A DNA stretch of 64,000 nt, taken from NCBI GenBank assembly GCA_947477745.1, contig CANJUF010000008.1:1-64000 (forward strand). The letters are read 5' to 3'. Position numbers and translations under genes: made by a program. Origin of the DNA: Sphingomonadaceae bacterium. Lineage in GTDB: Bacteria; Pseudomonadota; Alphaproteobacteria; Sphingomonadales; Sphingomonadaceae. Below are positions 1-9,219 of the stretch, one piece after another (position 1 is the stretch's first letter; every line of letters starts with the position of its first letter). The notes beneath the pieces were generated by a model that worked only from the letters and a program-made list of their open reading frames with translations, did no database searches and was not told the origin of the DNA.

Positions 1-1
1 A

Positions 2-150
2 CGCATGCGCAAAGTCCACACCAAGCGTTACAACAAGCAGGTGCCGGGCCATCACATCCAGATGGACGTCAAGTTCCTCACCTTCGCTGGCAAGCGCGGC
101 GAGAAGATCCGCCGGTTCCAATATACCGCGATCGACGATGCCACCCGCGC
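2..150 (+). pseudogene. IS481-type transposase remnant (internal fragment)
   Basis: The reading frame is open from the left edge and encodes about 49 residues of a DDE integrase/transposase core. The stretches VPGHHIQMDVKFL and YTAIDDATR match the IS481-family catalytic core and would hold the first two acidic residues of the DDE triad. Similarity stops at about base 150, where sequence typical of a cytochrome P450 begins in another frame. The third acidic residue and the C-terminus are therefore missing. The part before the window is unknown. This is a dead fragment; family assignment rests on motif recognition. Confidence 0.7.
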
Positions 151-165
151 CGGTTCTATGCCGCG

Positions 166-1350
166 ATGCGCAGGCTCGATCCGGTCCACTACGACAAGTC
201 GATCGACATGTACCTGATCTCGCGCTGGGAAGACATTCAGGCGATCCAGCGCGATCCCCTGACCTTCTCGGTCAACAAGGGCTACCACGAGCAGCAAGCC
301 AAGGGATTTGCCGAGGAATTCCAGCAGATCCTGCGCGAAAAGGGCGGTGGCTACTTTCCCGACGCGATCATGTCCGATCCGCCTTATCACACGCGCGTGC
401 GCAAGCTGATGGAGAATGCCTTCACCGCGCACCGGGTGAAGGAACTGGAGCCGCGCATCGAGGCGGTGGTAAGCGATCTCATCGACGAAATTGCCGATCG
501 CGGCAGCATGGATGCCGTCACCGACTTTGCCCAGCCGCTCACCATCAGGATCATTTGCGAGCAACTGGGGCTCGACTGGTCGATCAAGGACAAGATTGCG
601 CGCTGGTCCACGGCTGTCACCGCCCAGATCGGCCGGATGCAGGACCGCGCCGAGATGCTCGAACATGCCGAACAGATCTGCGAGCTCCAGCATCATATCA
701 TCGGCACGATGCGTGAGCGGCAGGCCAGTCCGCGCGAAGACATGATTTCCGACATCGTCCACGCCAAGGAAGGAGATGGCGAGGGTTCGGTTCTGACCTT
801 CGAGGAAGCGGTGTCGCTGGTCCGGGCCCTGCTTATCGCCGGAAACGAGACCACCGCAACGGCGCTTTCCAACCTGGTCTTCATCCTCGCTACACAGCCG
901 GAGGTACTGGCCACGTTGCAAGGGGCAGTCGGCGACGAAAAGCTGATGAACCGCTTCGTCGAGGAACTGCTGCGCATCGAGCCGCCCGTGCGCGGTCTCA
1001 GCCGGATGACCACGCGCGAGGTCGAGCTGGGCGGCACGTTGCTTCCCGCGGGCGCGCACCTGCTGCTGATGTACGCCTCGGCCAACGACGAGCCGGAGAT
1101 CTTCCCCGAGCCGCGCAAGTTCGACATGGAGCGGGCCAATATCATGAAGCACGTGAGCTTCGGCGGCGGCGTTCACAAGTGCGTCGGGCTCGCCTTGGCG
1201 CGTATGGAAATCAAAGTCGCGGCACGTCAGCTTGTGCGACGCCTCGGCAAGTTCCGCCTCGCCATCGACGAGAACGATATCGCATTTCTGCCCACCGTGG
1301 CGACGCGCACGATGGAAAGCTTGCCCGTCACCTTCGAAAGGATCGCCTGA
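166..1350 (+). CDS. Cytochrome P450, 5'-truncated
   Basis: This is a soluble bacterial-type P450 monooxygenase (394 aa from this ATG) that would hydroxylate an organic substrate using electrons from a ferredoxin. Visible motifs are the I-helix AGNETT at about residues 225-230, the K-helix ExxR at E267-R270, and the heme loop FGGGVHKC with ligand C339. P450-like coding (RFYAAMRRLDPVHYD) continues upstream of the ATG to about base 151, where it meets transposase sequence. The native start and roughly the first 30-40 residues seem to be lost. The ATG at 166 is simply the first usable start. The SDR gene begins 1 nt after the stop, so the two were probably cotranscribed. Function of the truncated enzyme is doubtful, and the substrate is unknown. 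Confidence 0.88.
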   Translation: MRRLDPVHYDKSIDMYLISRWEDIQAIQRDPLTFSVNKGYHEQQAKGFAEEFQQILREKGGGYFPDAIMSDPPYHTRVRKLMENAFTAHRVKELEPRIEAVVSDLIDEIADRGSMDAVTDFAQPLTIRIICEQLGLDWSIKDKIARWSTAVTAQIGRMQDRAEMLEHAEQICELQHHIIGTMRERQASPREDMISDIVHAKEGDGEGSVLTFEEAVSLVRALLIAGNETTATALSNLVFILATQPEVLATLQGAVGDEKLMNRFVEELLRIEPPVRGLSRMTTREVELGGTLLPAGAHLLLMYASANDEPEIFPEPRKFDMERANIMKHVSFGGGVHKCVGLALARMEIKVAARQLVRRLGKFRLAIDENDIAFLPTVATRTMESLPVTFERIA

Positions 1351-1351
1351 C

Positions 1352-2191
1352 ATGGCTGGAGAACTGGAAGGCAAGGTCGCCATTGTCACTGGCGGGGCCA
1401 GCGGGATCGGACTGGCGACAGTCGAACTGTTCGTGGCCGAAGGCGCGCGGGTCGTGATTGCAGACCTTGACCGCGCCGCCGGGGACCCGCTTGCCGAGCG
1501 ACTCGGCCCGGCATCGCGCTTTTTCGCCGTTGACGTGTCGAAGCGGGCGGAAGTCGAGGCGCTGGTCGCCTTCACCGCCGAGCAATTCGGAACGCTCGAT
1601 GTCATGTTCAACAATGCGGGGATTTCCTGCGCGGCGTTTCCCGATTTCCTCTACGACACGCTTGACGATTTTGACCGGGTCGTGGCGGTCAACCTGCTGG
1701 GGCCAATTCTCGGCACCCAGATTGCGGCGCGGGCGATGGCGCGGCAGGGAACCGGCGGCTCGATCATCAATACCGCCTCGATCGCCGGTATCCTCGCAGG
1801 CCAGGCGATGATGTCCTACCGGGTCACCAAGGCTGGCGTGGTCCATTTCACCAAGTCGGCGGCGATCGATCTGGCGCGGCACGAGATTAGGGTGAACTGC
1901 ATCGCGCCGGGCCATATCCAGACGGCCATGAGCGCGTTTGAGGAAGGTTCCGCACCCGAAAACGTGACCCTGCTGGCAAAGGAAATCGACTCGATCTACC
2001 TTTCGAATCAGCCGCTGAAGCGCCGGGGCCTTCCCCGCGACGTGGCCGAAGCCGCGCTGTTCCTCGCCAGCGATCGTTCGCGCTTCGCCACCGGCACCGT
2101 CATGCCGGTTGAAGGCGGGGTGACAGCGGGCGATCCGGTCAACCATCTGGCGGACATATTGGGTGCGCGAAGTCGGATTCTTGGCGACTAG
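1352..2191 (+). CDS. Short-chain dehydrogenase/reductase (SDR)
   Basis: A 279-residue classical SDR that would oxidise an alcohol or reduce a ketone with NAD(P). The cofactor motif TGGASGIG is at residues 13-20, NNAG at 87-90, a catalytic serine in NTASIAG near 143, and the YxxxK pair at Y156/K160. The ATG was chosen because the Rossmann fold begins within ten residues of it and it lies 1 nt after the P450 stop; the frame is open further upstream but inside the P450. It probably acts on the P450 product, which is inferred from position only. Its stop codon overlaps the stop of the convergent MFS gene. Confidence 0.93.
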   Translation: MAGELEGKVAIVTGGASGIGLATVELFVAEGARVVIADLDRAAGDPLAERLGPASRFFAVDVSKRAEVEALVAFTAEQFGTLDVMFNNAGISCAAFPDFLYDTLDDFDRVVAVNLLGPILGTQIAARAMARQGTGGSIINTASIAGILAGQAMMSYRVTKAGVVHFTKSAAIDLARHEIRVNCIAPGHIQTAMSAFEEGSAPENVTLLAKEIDSIYLSNQPLKRRGLPRDVAEAALFLASDRSRFATGTVMPVEGGVTAGDPVNHLADILGARSRILGD

Positions 2192-3447
2192 CCGACCTCA
2201 CCCACCCAGTCGCGCCGCAGCGAGCGGCCCGCCAGCGCCATCAGGGTGCCGGCCACTAGATAGAGCACCAGCCCCCACAGGATCGCGATGCGCAGGCTCT
2301 CGTCGCCGTGGCTGGGCGCAAGCGCATCGGACAATGCGCCAAGCGCATAGATGCCCGCTGCAAGGCCGATGAGATTGTTGATCAGCAGGAACAGCGCCGA
2401 GGCAGTAGCCCGCGCGGCGGGTTCGACAAGGTGCTGCACGGCTGTCAGCACCGGCCCCAGCCAGACATAGCTCAGCCCCTGCGGCACCAGCAGCAGCGCG
2501 AAGGCCACTGCCAGATTGCCGCTCGAAATGGCCGCAGCCCACAGCGGCGCACTTGCGGTGTAGGCGATCGCCGGAAGCCAGGCGTACCAGGCGCGGTTCC
2601 CCTGCCCCAGCCGGTCAGCGAGCCGCCCGCCGATGAGTATGCCCGCCACGCCGCCGATCAGCAGCACCCCTGCGATGAACAGGGCGCTGTCGAACAGTCC
2701 AAGCGAGAAGCTGCGCTGCACGAAGCTGGGCAGCCAGAAGCTGATGCCGTAGCCGATCGACGAGCCTGCCGCAGCGCCGAGCGAGAGCAGCCAGAACGAG
2801 GGCTTGAGCGCCAGCAGGCGGAAGGTTGCGCCGAGCGCAGGCGCGCGCTCGACCTCCACCGGCGCGGCGCTGACGGGACGGTCGCGCACCGCCATGCGGA
2901 ACAGCGGCGCGAACATGACGCCCGCCAGTCCGACGACGACAAAGGCCACGCGCCAGTCTATCTCCTGCGCGATATAGCCGCCGGCCAGCAGTCCGAATGC
3001 CGAGCCGAGCGGTATGCCCAGCGAGTATATCGCCAGCGCCGTGGCGCGCCGCTGGGGCGCAAACCACTCGCCGATCACCGCATAGCTCGGCGCAACCCCG
3101 CCGGCCTCGCCAACGCCGACGCCGAGCCGGGCAAGGAACAGGTGCCAGAAGCCGGTCGCCGCCCCGCAGAGCGCGGTGAACGCGCTCCACGCCACCAGGC
3201 TCCAGCCGATCACCCGCACGCGCCCGGTCCGGTCGGCCAGCGCCGAAAGCGGGACGGCAAGCGTCGAATAAAGCGCGGCAAAGGCAAGGCCGCCCAGCAG
3301 GCCCATCTGCCCGTCCGACAGATTGAGGTCAGCCTGAATCGGCGCGGCAAGGATCGAGAGCAGCATCCGGTCAAGGAAATTGAAAACATAGACGATCAGC
3401 AGCATTCCCAGGACCAGCCCCGCCTTGTCCTCGCTCCGTGATGCCAT
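2188..3447 (-). CDS. MFS transporter, spinster-like
   Basis: A 419-residue integral membrane protein with about twelve hydrophobic segments. The N-terminal pattern FNFLDRMLLSILAAPIQ followed by LSDGQMGLLGG and a loop-2 motif (ALADRTGRVR) is typical of the spinster-like branch of the major facilitator superfamily, common in sphingomonads. It would move a small organic molecule across the inner membrane; the substrate is not readable. The start is the ATG at 3447, just before the first membrane segment. The frame stays open far upstream, but that part lies antisense to the FadB-type gene and is not coding. It is convergent with the SDR, with overlapping stop codons. Confidence 0.9.
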   Translation of the reverse strand: MASRSEDKAGLVLGMLLIVYVFNFLDRMLLSILAAPIQADLNLSDGQMGLLGGLAFAALYSTLAVPLSALADRTGRVRVIGWSLVAWSAFTALCGAATGFWHLFLARLGVGVGEAGGVAPSYAVIGEWFAPQRRATALAIYSLGIPLGSAFGLLAGGYIAQEIDWRVAFVVVGLAGVMFAPLFRMAVRDRPVSAAPVEVERAPALGATFRLLALKPSFWLLSLGAAAGSSIGYGISFWLPSFVQRSFSLGLFDSALFIAGVLLIGGVAGILIGGRLADRLGQGNRAWYAWLPAIAYTASAPLWAAAISSGNLAVAFALLLVPQGLSYVWLGPVLTAVQHLVEPAARATASALFLLINNLIGLAAGIYALGALSDALAPSHGDESLRIAILWGLVLYLVAGTLMALAGRSLRRDWVGEVG

Positions 3448-3567
3448 TGCGCCGTGCCTTCCGCTAAAACAGAGCCTCTGTGCGCGACGCATCGCCGCTT
3501 GGAAAGCCCGGAGCGATCGGGCAAGGAGTGCGCGCCCGAAAAGCCCGAGTCTACTAGCGGAGAGCAC

Positions 3568-5619
3568 ATGTCTGTCATCACCACCCATCGCCAGGGCGAG
3601 GTCCTCGTCGTTGTTTCCAATAATCCGCCAGTCAACGCGCTGGGCGCGGCGGTGCGCGATGGTCTCGTCGCGGCAATGCAGGAAGCCTCGGGCGACGACA
3701 GTGTGAAAGCCGTGGTGATCCGCGCCGACGGACGCACTTTCTTTGCAGGGGCGGACATTACCGAGTTCGGCAAACCCAAAACGGACTCCGTCGATCTCAA
3801 CACGGTGATCAACACCATTGAGGCGAGCGCCAAGCCGGTCGTCGCCGCGATCCACGGCACCGCGCTGGGCGGCGGTCTGGAAGTGGCGCTGGGCTGCCAT
3901 TACCGCGTCGCTGTGCCTTCCGCCAAACTCGGCCTGCCTGAAGTGAAGCTCGGCCTCATCCCCGGCGCTGGCGGAACCCAGCGGCTGCCGCGCGTGGTCG
4001 GCGTCGAAGCGGCGCTGCCGATGGTGACGAGCGGCGATCCGATTCCCGCCAAGCTGGGGGCAAGCATCGGTCTGGTCGATGCGCTCGTCGGCGAGGACAG
4101 CCTCGAGGCCGATGCGGTCGAGTTCGCGCGCAGCGTGATCGGCAATGCGTCGCATCCCGTCTCCAGCGCGCGCACCGACAAGATCGCGGGCACCGATCCG
4201 GGCGTTTTCGACGCGTTCCGCAAGGCCAATGCGCGCAAACTCAAAGGCTTCGAAGCGCCCGAAGCCGCGATTCAGGCAGTCGAGATCGCCACCAAGCATC
4301 CCTTCGCGCAGGGCTTGCCGATGGAGCGCGCCCTGTTCGAGCCGCTCATGGCCGGAACCCAGTCGGCAGCGCTGCGCCACCTGTTCTTCGCCGAGCGCGC
4401 CGCCAACAAGATCGACGACGTGCCCGCCGACACCCCGATCCTGCCGATTGCCAAGGTCGGCGTCATCGGCGCGGGCACGATGGGCGGCGGCATCACGATG
4501 AATTTCCTGTCGGCCGGTATTCCCGTCACCATGGTCGAGCGCGAACAGGCTCCGCTCGATCGCGGCGTCGCCACGATCCGCAAGAACTACGAAAACACCG
4601 CCGCCAAGGGCCGCCTCACCGGCGAGCAGGTGGAAAAGGCGATGAGCCTGCTCACGCCTTCGCTGAACCTCGAAGACCTTGCCGATTGCGACCTCGTGAT
4701 CGAGGCGGTGTTCGAGCTGATGGAGATCAAGAAGGACGTGTTCGGCAAGCTCGACAAAATCTGCAAGCCGGGCGCGATCCTCGCCACCAACACCAGCTAT
4801 CTCAATGTCAACGAGATTGCCGCGTCGACCTCGCGTCCCGAATCGGTGATCGGCCTGCACTTCTTCTCGCCCGCCAATGTCATGCGGATGCTCGAGATCG
4901 TGCGCGGCGCGAAGACCGGCGCTTCGGTGCTCGCCACCTCGATGAAGCTCGCCAAGACCATCGGCAAGGTCGCTGTGGTCGCGGGCGTCTGCCACGGCTT
5001 CATCGGCAACCGCATCCTGATGGCCCGCCAGCAGCAGGGTGACGCCTTCTTCGAGGAAGGCCTCCTGCCCGAGCAGGTCGATAAGGTGCTCACCGATTTC
5101 GGCTTCCCGATGGGCCCGTTCCAGATGGCCGACCTTGCCGGGCTTGACATAGGCTGGACCAAGGAAACTTCCGATCCGAGCAAGGTCAAGGATGTGCTGT
5201 GCGAACGCGGACGCCTTGGCCAGAAGACCGGGGCGGGCTTCTATGACTATGCCGCGGACCGCACCCGCACGCCTTCGGACGAGGTCAACGCCCTGATTCT
5301 CGATCTGGCCGACAAGTCGGGCAAGCGCCGCGACCATGTGAGCGATGAGGAAATCCTCGAACGCCTGCTTTATCCGATGATCAACGAGGCTGCTTTGATC
5401 CTGGAAGAAGGCATTGCCCAGCGCGCGAGCGACATCGATGTGATGTATGTCCACGGCTACGGCTGGCCGAGCTACACCGGCGGGCCGATGTTCTGGGCCG
5501 GAACGCAGGGCCTCGACAAGATCGTCGCCGGCCTCGAAAAGCATGCCGACAAATGGCCTGACCTGAAGATTTCCAAACTGCTCAAGGACAAGGTCGCCAA
5601 AGGCGAAACCTTCGCCTGA
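3568..5619 (+). CDS. FadB-type enoyl-CoA hydratase / 3-hydroxyacyl-CoA dehydrogenase
   Basis: A 683-residue bifunctional beta-oxidation enzyme: it would hydrate a trans-2-enoyl-CoA and oxidise the 3-hydroxyacyl-CoA to 3-ketoacyl-CoA with NAD. The N-terminal crotonase domain (about 1-190) has the oxyanion motif FFAGAD at 58-63, [11 protein letters not shown] and [10 protein letters not shown]. The dehydrogenase domain starts near 297 with [10 protein letters not shown] (299-308) and carries HFFSPANVM, followed by two C-terminal helical domains. The length fits the FadB/FadJ/peroxisomal multifunctional family. The ATG at 3568 follows GGAGAG by a good spacing. No thiolase is adjacent. It lies upstream of an aldehyde dehydrogenase on the same strand. 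Confidence 0.93.
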   Translation: MSVITTHRQGEVLVVVSNNPPVNALGAAVRDGLVAAMQEASGDDSVKAVVIRADGRTFFAGADITEFGKPKTDSVDLNTVINTIEASAKPVVAAIHGTALGGGLEVALGCHYRVAVPSAKLGLPEVKLGLIPGAGGTQRLPRVVGVEAALPMVTSGDPIPAKLGASIGLVDALVGEDSLEADAVEFARSVIGNASHPVSSARTDKIAGTDPGVFDAFRKANARKLKGFEAPEAAIQAVEIATKHPFAQGLPMERALFEPLMAGTQSAALRHLFFAERAANKIDDVPADTPILPIAKVGVIGAGTMGGGITMNFLSAGIPVTMVEREQAPLDRGVATIRKNYENTAAKGRLTGEQVEKAMSLLTPSLNLEDLADCDLVIEAVFELMEIKKDVFGKLDKICKPGAILATNTSYLNVNEIAASTSRPESVIGLHFFSPANVMRMLEIVRGAKTGASVLATSMKLAKTIGKVAVVAGVCHGFIGNRILMARQQQGDAFFEEGLLPEQVDKVLTDFGFPMGPFQMADLAGLDIGWTKETSDPSKVKDVLCERGRLGQKTGAGFYDYAADRTRTPSDEVNALILDLADKSGKRRDHVSDEEILERLLYPMINEAALILEEGIAQRASDIDVMYVHGYGWPSYTGGPMFWAGTQGLDKIVAGLEKHADKWPDLKISKLLKDKVAKGETFA

Positions 5620-5665
5620 TCTCCCCGGCATTCAGACCACACCATTCGACAAGGACAATGTGAAA

Positions 5666-7072
5666 ATGAGTGAATTCAAGCAATTGATCGGCGGCAAGCT
5701 GGTGGATGGCGCGCGCGAGATGGACGTGGTCAATCCTGCCACCGACAGGCCTTTCGCCAAGTGCCCGGTCGCCGACGAGGCGCAGCTCAACGAGGCGGTC
5801 GCCGCCGCCAAGGCCGCCTTCCCCGCCTGGGCCGCCAAGTCGCAGGACGAGCGCGCCGAGCTGATCACACAGCTTGCCGACGCGCTTGCCGAGCAGTCAG
5901 CAGACCTTTCGCGCCTGCTGACCAGCGAACAGGGCAAGCCGCTCAACCAGGCGGGCATGGAGCTGATGATCTGCGGCTTCACGCTCAAGGCCTTCGCTGC
6001 CATGCGCATCGAGCCGCGCGCGATCCAGGAAAACGAAAAGTCGAAGGTTTACGAAATCCGCAAGCCGCTGGGCGTCGTCGCCGCGATCACGCCGTGGAAT
6101 TTCCCCTTGATGATGGTTGTGCACAAGCTCGCCCCGGCGCTGCTTGCGGGCAACACGATCGTGATCAAACCGGCCGCGACCACGCCGCTCACGACGCTCA
6201 AGGTCGGCGAGCTCTGCCAGAAGATTTTCCCCGCAGGCGTCGTCAACGTGATCTGCGACAAGAACGATCTTGGCGACAAGCTCACCAGCCATCCCGATGT
6301 CGACAAGATCACTTTCACCGGCTCGACCGCGACCGGCAAGAAGGTGATGGAGGCAGCATCGCGCGCGGTGAAGCGCGTCACCCTCGAGCTTGGCGGCAAC
6401 GATGCGGCGATCGTGCTTGACGATGTCGATCCGGTCGAAACCGCGCAGAAGATCTTCCAGGCCGCCATGGCCAATGCCGGGCAGGTCTGCCTTGCGGTCA
6501 AGCGCGCTTACGTGCCCAGCGCCATCTACGATGCGTTCTGCGACGAACTTGCCCGCCTCGCCGGCGAAGCCGTGGTCGATGAAGGCACCCAGCAAGGCGC
6601 GCAAATCGGCCCGGTGCAAAACAAGATGCAGTACGAGAAGCTCAAGGGCCTGCTCGATTCGGCCAGGACCGAAGGCAAGATCATCGCAGGCGGCAACGCC
6701 ATGGACCGCGACGGCTATTTCATCGAACCCACCATCGTGCGCGATGTCGATGACAGCGCGCGGATCGTTCGCGAGGAACAGTTCGGCCCGGTGCTTCCCG
6801 TCATTCGCTACGACGAGATCGAGGACGTTCTCGCCCGCGCCAACGACAGTGATTACGGCCTTGGCGGGTCAGTCTGGGGCACCGACATCGAGCGCGCGAC
6901 CAAGATTGCCGAGCGTGTCCAGTCGGGCACGGTGTGGGTGAACCAGCACATGGGCCTCGCGCCAAACATTCCTTTCCGCGGGGCCAAGCAATCGGGCATG
7001 GGCACCGAATTGGGGCAGGAAGGCCTCAACGAATTCACCCAGGCGACGGTGGTGAACATCAAGCTGGGCTGA
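5666..7072 (+). CDS. NAD(P)-dependent aldehyde dehydrogenase (succinate-semialdehyde type)
   Basis: A 468-residue aldehyde dehydrogenase that would oxidise an aldehyde to its acid. The cofactor region ITPWNFP is present, the general base is E241 in LELGGND and the catalytic cysteine is C275 in NAGQVCLAVKR. The sequence resembles succinate-semialdehyde dehydrogenases, but the true substrate is uncertain. A GTG at 5660 is in frame, but the AAGGA at 5651-5655 is better placed for the ATG at 5666. It follows the FadB-type gene by 46 nt, so the two may be cotranscribed. Confidence 0.92.
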   Translation: MSEFKQLIGGKLVDGAREMDVVNPATDRPFAKCPVADEAQLNEAVAAAKAAFPAWAAKSQDERAELITQLADALAEQSADLSRLLTSEQGKPLNQAGMELMICGFTLKAFAAMRIEPRAIQENEKSKVYEIRKPLGVVAAITPWNFPLMMVVHKLAPALLAGNTIVIKPAATTPLTTLKVGELCQKIFPAGVVNVICDKNDLGDKLTSHPDVDKITFTGSTATGKKVMEAASRAVKRVTLELGGNDAAIVLDDVDPVETAQKIFQAAMANAGQVCLAVKRAYVPSAIYDAFCDELARLAGEAVVDEGTQQGAQIGPVQNKMQYEKLKGLLDSARTEGKIIAGGNAMDRDGYFIEPTIVRDVDDSARIVREEQFGPVLPVIRYDEIEDVLARANDSDYGLGGSVWGTDIERATKIAERVQSGTVWVNQHMGLAPNIPFRGAKQSGMGTELGQEGLNEFTQATVVNIKLG

Positions 7073-7113
7073 AACGGCGGCGCAGACCGCCCGGCCAGAA
7101 GGGAGACGATCGG

Positions 7114-7476
7114 ATGAACGGGCGTATGGACTGGGCGGAAAATCGCCAGTGCGAAGGCCCGCTCGGCGAGGTCGGCACCAAGCTGCTCCACGACGACGAG
7201 CGGGTGCGCATCTGGGAAGTCGATCTCCAGCCGGGCGAGGCCACCGCGCCGCACCGGCACGAGCACGATTATATCCTGATCATCCTCGAGGGTGACCGGA
7301 TCGCGGCTGTTCCGCATGTCGATTCGGCCGGTCCTTCCGCCTCCTATATCGAGGCCGAGATCACGCCGGGCAGTTATGTCGTGATGAAGAAGGGCGGCAC
7401 CGAGGCGGCAGTGAACGTCGGCTCGAAGCGCTATTATGAATACCTCATCGAACTGAAGAACTCTGCGGGGGAGTAG
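7114..7476 (+). CDS. Small cupin-fold protein
   Basis: A 120-residue single-domain cupin. The metal-site pattern HRHEHDYILIILEG (two histidines and a later glutamate) lies near residues 46-60, and a second, weaker barrel strand region follows. Small cupins of this type bind a metal and serve as isomerases, dioxygenases or sensors; the exact role here is not known. An AAGGGAGA box at 7099-7106 supports the ATG. It sits in a run with the aldehyde dehydrogenase upstream and the MaoC-like gene immediately downstream (stop and possible GTG overlap at 7476). Confidence 0.82.
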   Translation: MNGRMDWAENRQCEGPLGEVGTKLLHDDERVRIWEVDLQPGEATAPHRHEHDYILIILEGDRIAAVPHVDSAGPSASYIEAEITPGSYVVMKKGGTEAAVNVGSKRYYEYLIELKNSAGE

Positions 7477-7484
7477 TGGGGGAA

Positions 7485-8366
7485 ATGCAGACAAAGCAGG
7501 CGTTTGCGGCGGACCGGCTGATGAAGGTCAAGTCCGAGAGGATGGCCTCGCAGTGGACCTTGCGCCAGACGATCCTTTACAACCTCGGCATCGGATATGG
7601 TGCTGCGGCGATCGAGGACGACGCCCTGCTGCGCTTCGTGCTCGAGGAGGACACGGCTTCGTTCCCCACCATGACCGCAGTGATGGGCTCGTCGGGCGCA
7701 GGCGCGGCAATCATGGACCCGCAATACGGCGTCAATTTCCAGATGATCGTCCACGGCGAGGAAGAAGTGGAACTGTTCGGCGCGCTTCCAGCCGAAGGCG
7801 CGCTTCTGTCCGACAGCGCGATCGAGGGGCTGTGGGATCTGGGCGAGAAGAAAGGCGCAGTACTGCGCATGGTCAAGCGTCTTTACCGCGCCGACGACCA
7901 GAGCCTGCTGGCGGCCTGCGCCTCGACCATCATGCTGCGCGGAAACGGAAATTTCGGCGGCAGCGCCGAGGGTGCGCCCAAGGCGCGGGCAACGCCCGAG
8001 CGCGCGCCAGACGGCAGTGCAAGCTCGATCACCCGGCCCGAACAGGCACTGATTTACCGCCTTTCGGGCGACACCAACCCGCTGCATTCCACGCCTTCTT
8101 TCGCGCGTGCGGCAGGCTTTCCCGGCCCGATCCTCCACGGCCTTTGCACTTACGGCGTCTGCGCGAGGATCCTGGTCGGTGGTCTGGCGCAAGGCGATGC
8201 GGCACGTCTGAAATTCATCAAGGTGCGCTTCTCCAGCCCGGTCTATCCGGGCGAGACGATCCGCGTCGAATGGTGGGATGAAGGCGCGGGTTCCTATGCC
8301 TTTCAGGCCCGCGCCGAGGAACGCGACGTCGTCGTGGTAAAGGGCGGTGAAGCGCGCCTCGAATAA
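7485..8366 (+). CDS. MaoC-family double-hotdog enoyl-CoA hydratase
   Basis: A 293-residue protein whose C-terminal half carries the hydratase-2 signature SGDTNPLHSTPSFARA followed by GFPGPILHGL, with the expected Asp and His. The N-terminal half looks like a second, non-catalytic hotdog domain, as in MFE-2 type (R)-specific enoyl-CoA hydratases. It would hydrate an enoyl-CoA, possibly one with a ring or branched side chain, complementing the FadB-type enzyme upstream. Either the ATG at 7485 or the GTG at 7476, which overlaps the cupin stop, could start it. GGGGGA lies just before the ATG. Confidence 0.88.
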   Translation: MQTKQAFAADRLMKVKSERMASQWTLRQTILYNLGIGYGAAAIEDDALLRFVLEEDTASFPTMTAVMGSSGAGAAIMDPQYGVNFQMIVHGEEEVELFGALPAEGALLSDSAIEGLWDLGEKKGAVLRMVKRLYRADDQSLLAACASTIMLRGNGNFGGSAEGAPKARATPERAPDGSASSITRPEQALIYRLSGDTNPLHSTPSFARAAGFPGPILHGLCTYGVCARILVGGLAQGDAARLKFIKVRFSSPVYPGETIRVEWWDEGAGSYAFQARAEERDVVVVKGGEARLE

Positions 8367-8437
8367 CGGTGAGACAGTCCCGCAAAAAAAGGGCTGCAAT
8401 TAGCCCGCAACGCCATAGCAACAGGATCAGGACCAAG

Positions 8438-9118
8438 ATGGAAATTGCCCGCACGCTTATCGAGGAACTCGAAACCTTCTCCACCCCCTCGATCCTCAAT
8501 GGCCTTAAGCGGCTCGGCTTGCCGGTCGAGAAACTCGAGACGATGGACCGCATGGCGATCGGCTGCCAGGCACCGGGGCTGGGTTCGCGCTGCGGCCTTG
8601 CCGTCACCAGGCTGATCGCCACGCGGCGCAGCGGCCCGGCAGGCGGCAGCATCCAGGCCGGACCCGATCAGGGCCTGCTCGGCGTGCCCGGTCCGCGATT
8701 TCTGGTGGTGCAAAACATCGGCGACTGGCGCGGCCCGGTGTCGTGCTGGGGCGAACTGACCGCGCACATCAACGTCGCGCTCGATTGCCGCGCGGGCGTG
8801 ACCAACGGTCCGGTGCGCGACGTGCCCGAAATGGAGCGGATCGGTTTTCAGACCTGGTCGAGCGGGATCGGGCCGGGCGGCGGCCATGTCGACCTGCTGG
8901 CGTTGGGCGAGCCGGTCACGGTGGGCGGCGTCGTGGTCAATTCCGGCGACCTGATGCACGGCGACGCGCACGGGATCGTCAAGATTCCCAAGGATCTGGC
9001 GGCTGACCTGCCCGATGCGATCCGCGCCGCCGAAGCGCGCGAGGCGAAGCTGTTCGCGGTGTGCAAGGACCCCGGCTTCACGCTCGAAAAGCTGATCGAG
9101 GCGATGAAGGCGGGCTAG
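8438..9118 (+). CDS. RraA-family protein (HMG/CHA aldolase-like)
   Basis: A 226-residue member of the RraA / 4-hydroxy-4-methyl-2-oxoglutarate aldolase family. The signature region DCRAGVTNGPVRDV contains the conserved Arg-Asp pair that binds the carboxylate substrate and metal in aldolase members, and SGDLMHGDAHGIVKIP near the C-terminus is also conserved. Members either cleave 4-carboxy-4-hydroxy-2-oxoadipate-type acids or act as RNase E regulators. Given the catabolic neighbours an aldolase or decarboxylase role is likelier, but this is inferred. The ATG at 8438 follows AGGATCAGGA. It is 71 nt after the MaoC gene. Confidence 0.86.
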   Translation: MEIARTLIEELETFSTPSILNGLKRLGLPVEKLETMDRMAIGCQAPGLGSRCGLAVTRLIATRRSGPAGGSIQAGPDQGLLGVPGPRFLVVQNIGDWRGPVSCWGELTAHINVALDCRAGVTNGPVRDVPEMERIGFQTWSSGIGPGGGHVDLLALGEPVTVGGVVVNSGDLMHGDAHGIVKIPKDLAADLPDAIRAAEAREAKLFAVCKDPGFTLEKLIEAMKAG

Positions 9119-9128
9119 ATCAAGCTAT

Positions 9129-9211
9129 CGTCATTGCGAGCGAAGCGAAGCAATCCAGTAAAACGTCAAACGGCACTGGATTGCTTCGGACCTACGATCC
9201 TCGCAATGACG
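9129..9211. repeat. CGTCATT-type nested palindromic repeat
   Basis: An outer inverted repeat CGTCATTGCGAG (9129-9140) / CTCGCAATGACG (9200-9211) encloses a perfect 14-bp inner inverted repeat (9146-9159 / 9175-9188, CGAAGCAATCCAGT). It fills the gap between the convergent RraA-like and NTF2-like genes. The form matches dispersed intergenic repeats known in many proteobacteria. It could fold as RNA from either strand. No T-run follows, so it is not a standard terminator. Confidence 0.85.
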
Positions 9212-9219
9212 AGATGCTT

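Noticed and set aside
52..1614. Minus-strand frame of 520 codons opposite the P450 and SDR
   Set aside because: It is antisense to two clearly supported genes and has no recognisable domain.
3448..5631. Long minus-strand open frame continuing upstream of the MFS gene
   Set aside because: It is exactly antisense to the FadB-type gene, has an Arg/Ala/Gly/Asp-rich composition with no family motif, and arises from GC-rich codon bias.
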